Assembly: GCA_900555525.1 (NCBI GenBank)
Contig: USLP01000104.1
Location: 1 to 5,667, forward strand
Direction of reading: 5' to 3'
DNA: 5,667 bases
From: an uncultured Eubacteriales bacterium
GTDB taxonomy: Bacteria > Bacillota > Clostridia > UMGS1840
The notes below the pieces were generated by a model. That model was not told where the DNA came from. It was given only the letters and a program-made list of their open reading frames with translations, and made no database searches. The position numbers were made by a program, and so were the translations under genes. Below, one piece after another: positions 5,550 to 5,667 of this stretch. The stretch's first letter is position 1; every line of letters starts with the position of its first letter.

Positions 5550-5667
5550 TTACTTTTTATAAATACTTCCTATTTCGTTAAACGGGAAAAGTCTGAACAT
5601 CGCTTTGCCTGCGATGGTTTTGTTTTTAACCATTCCTACGCCTATGGGGTCGCGGCTGTCGCGGCTG
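5550..5667 (-). CDS. lepB: Signal peptidase I, C-terminal end only
   Basis: The gene enters from the right edge and ends at a TAA (5550-5552 on the + strand), leaving 38 residues. They read SRDSRDPIGVGMV, then KTIAGKAMFRLFPFNEIGSI and a YKK tail. Type I signal peptidases end in this way: box E (GDNRxxSxDSR), a Gly-x-Val segment, then an IxGKAxFRxxPxxxIG pattern. Here the S-x-D-S-R part of box E is present. The family is membrane-anchored with its Ser/Lys active site outside the cytoplasm and removes signal peptides from exported proteins. The catalytic Ser and Lys lie outside the window. It converges on the hydrogenase gene and shares its terminator, so no functional link between them is implied. 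Confidence 0.87.
   Translation of the reverse strand, partial: SRDSRDPIGVGMVKNKTIAGKAMFRLFPFNEIGSIYKK

Overview
The window looks like chromosomal DNA of a fermentative anaerobe of class Clostridia (Bacillota). The support is moderately AT-rich DNA with strong AAGGAG-type ribosome binding sites, consensus SigA-type promoters, a DHHW-family surface protein, and a group B-type [FeFe]-hydrogenase. I cannot name a genus. Coding density is high and no gene-free stretch exceeds 300 bases. Nothing indicates a phage, plasmid, insertion sequence or CRISPR array.

Layout. (1) Bases 1-1336, + strand: the last 25 codons of an MBOAT (AlgI-like) membrane O-acyltransferase, an 89-base imperfect palindrome in the gap, and a complete DHHW (AlgX/AlgJ-like) protein. 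This is the usual gene pair of a module that O-acylates an extracytoplasmic polysaccharide. A hairpin terminator follows. (2) Bases 1374-3173, - strand: a GH127/DUF1680 family glycoside hydrolase, probably a cytoplasmic beta-L-arabinofuranosidase. (3) Bases 3174-3287: a compact divergent control region holding two SigA-like promoters whose -10 boxes overlap, centred in an 11-bp inverted repeat. (4) Bases 3288-4064, +: an AraC-family regulator with a cupin sensor domain. (5) Bases 4095-5504, +: a ferredoxin-like, multi-cluster [FeFe]-hydrogenase of the group B type, 30 bases behind the regulator with no terminator between them. (6) Bases 5508-5541: a bidirectional terminator. (7) Bases 5550-5667, -: the C-terminal end of signal peptidase I, entering from the right edge.

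How the parts may work together (inference). The AraC-type protein is the obvious candidate regulator of the divergent glycosidase, so the pair resembles a small arabinoside-utilisation switch. The hydrogenase may share the regulator's transcript, which would tie hydrogen metabolism to sugar supply, but it may equally have an unseen promoter of its own. The acylation module and signal peptidase look unrelated to this and are separated from it by terminators. I see no clearly undescribed system. The most informative parts are the overlapping promoters, the regulator-hydrogenase linkage and the palindrome inside the acylation operon.
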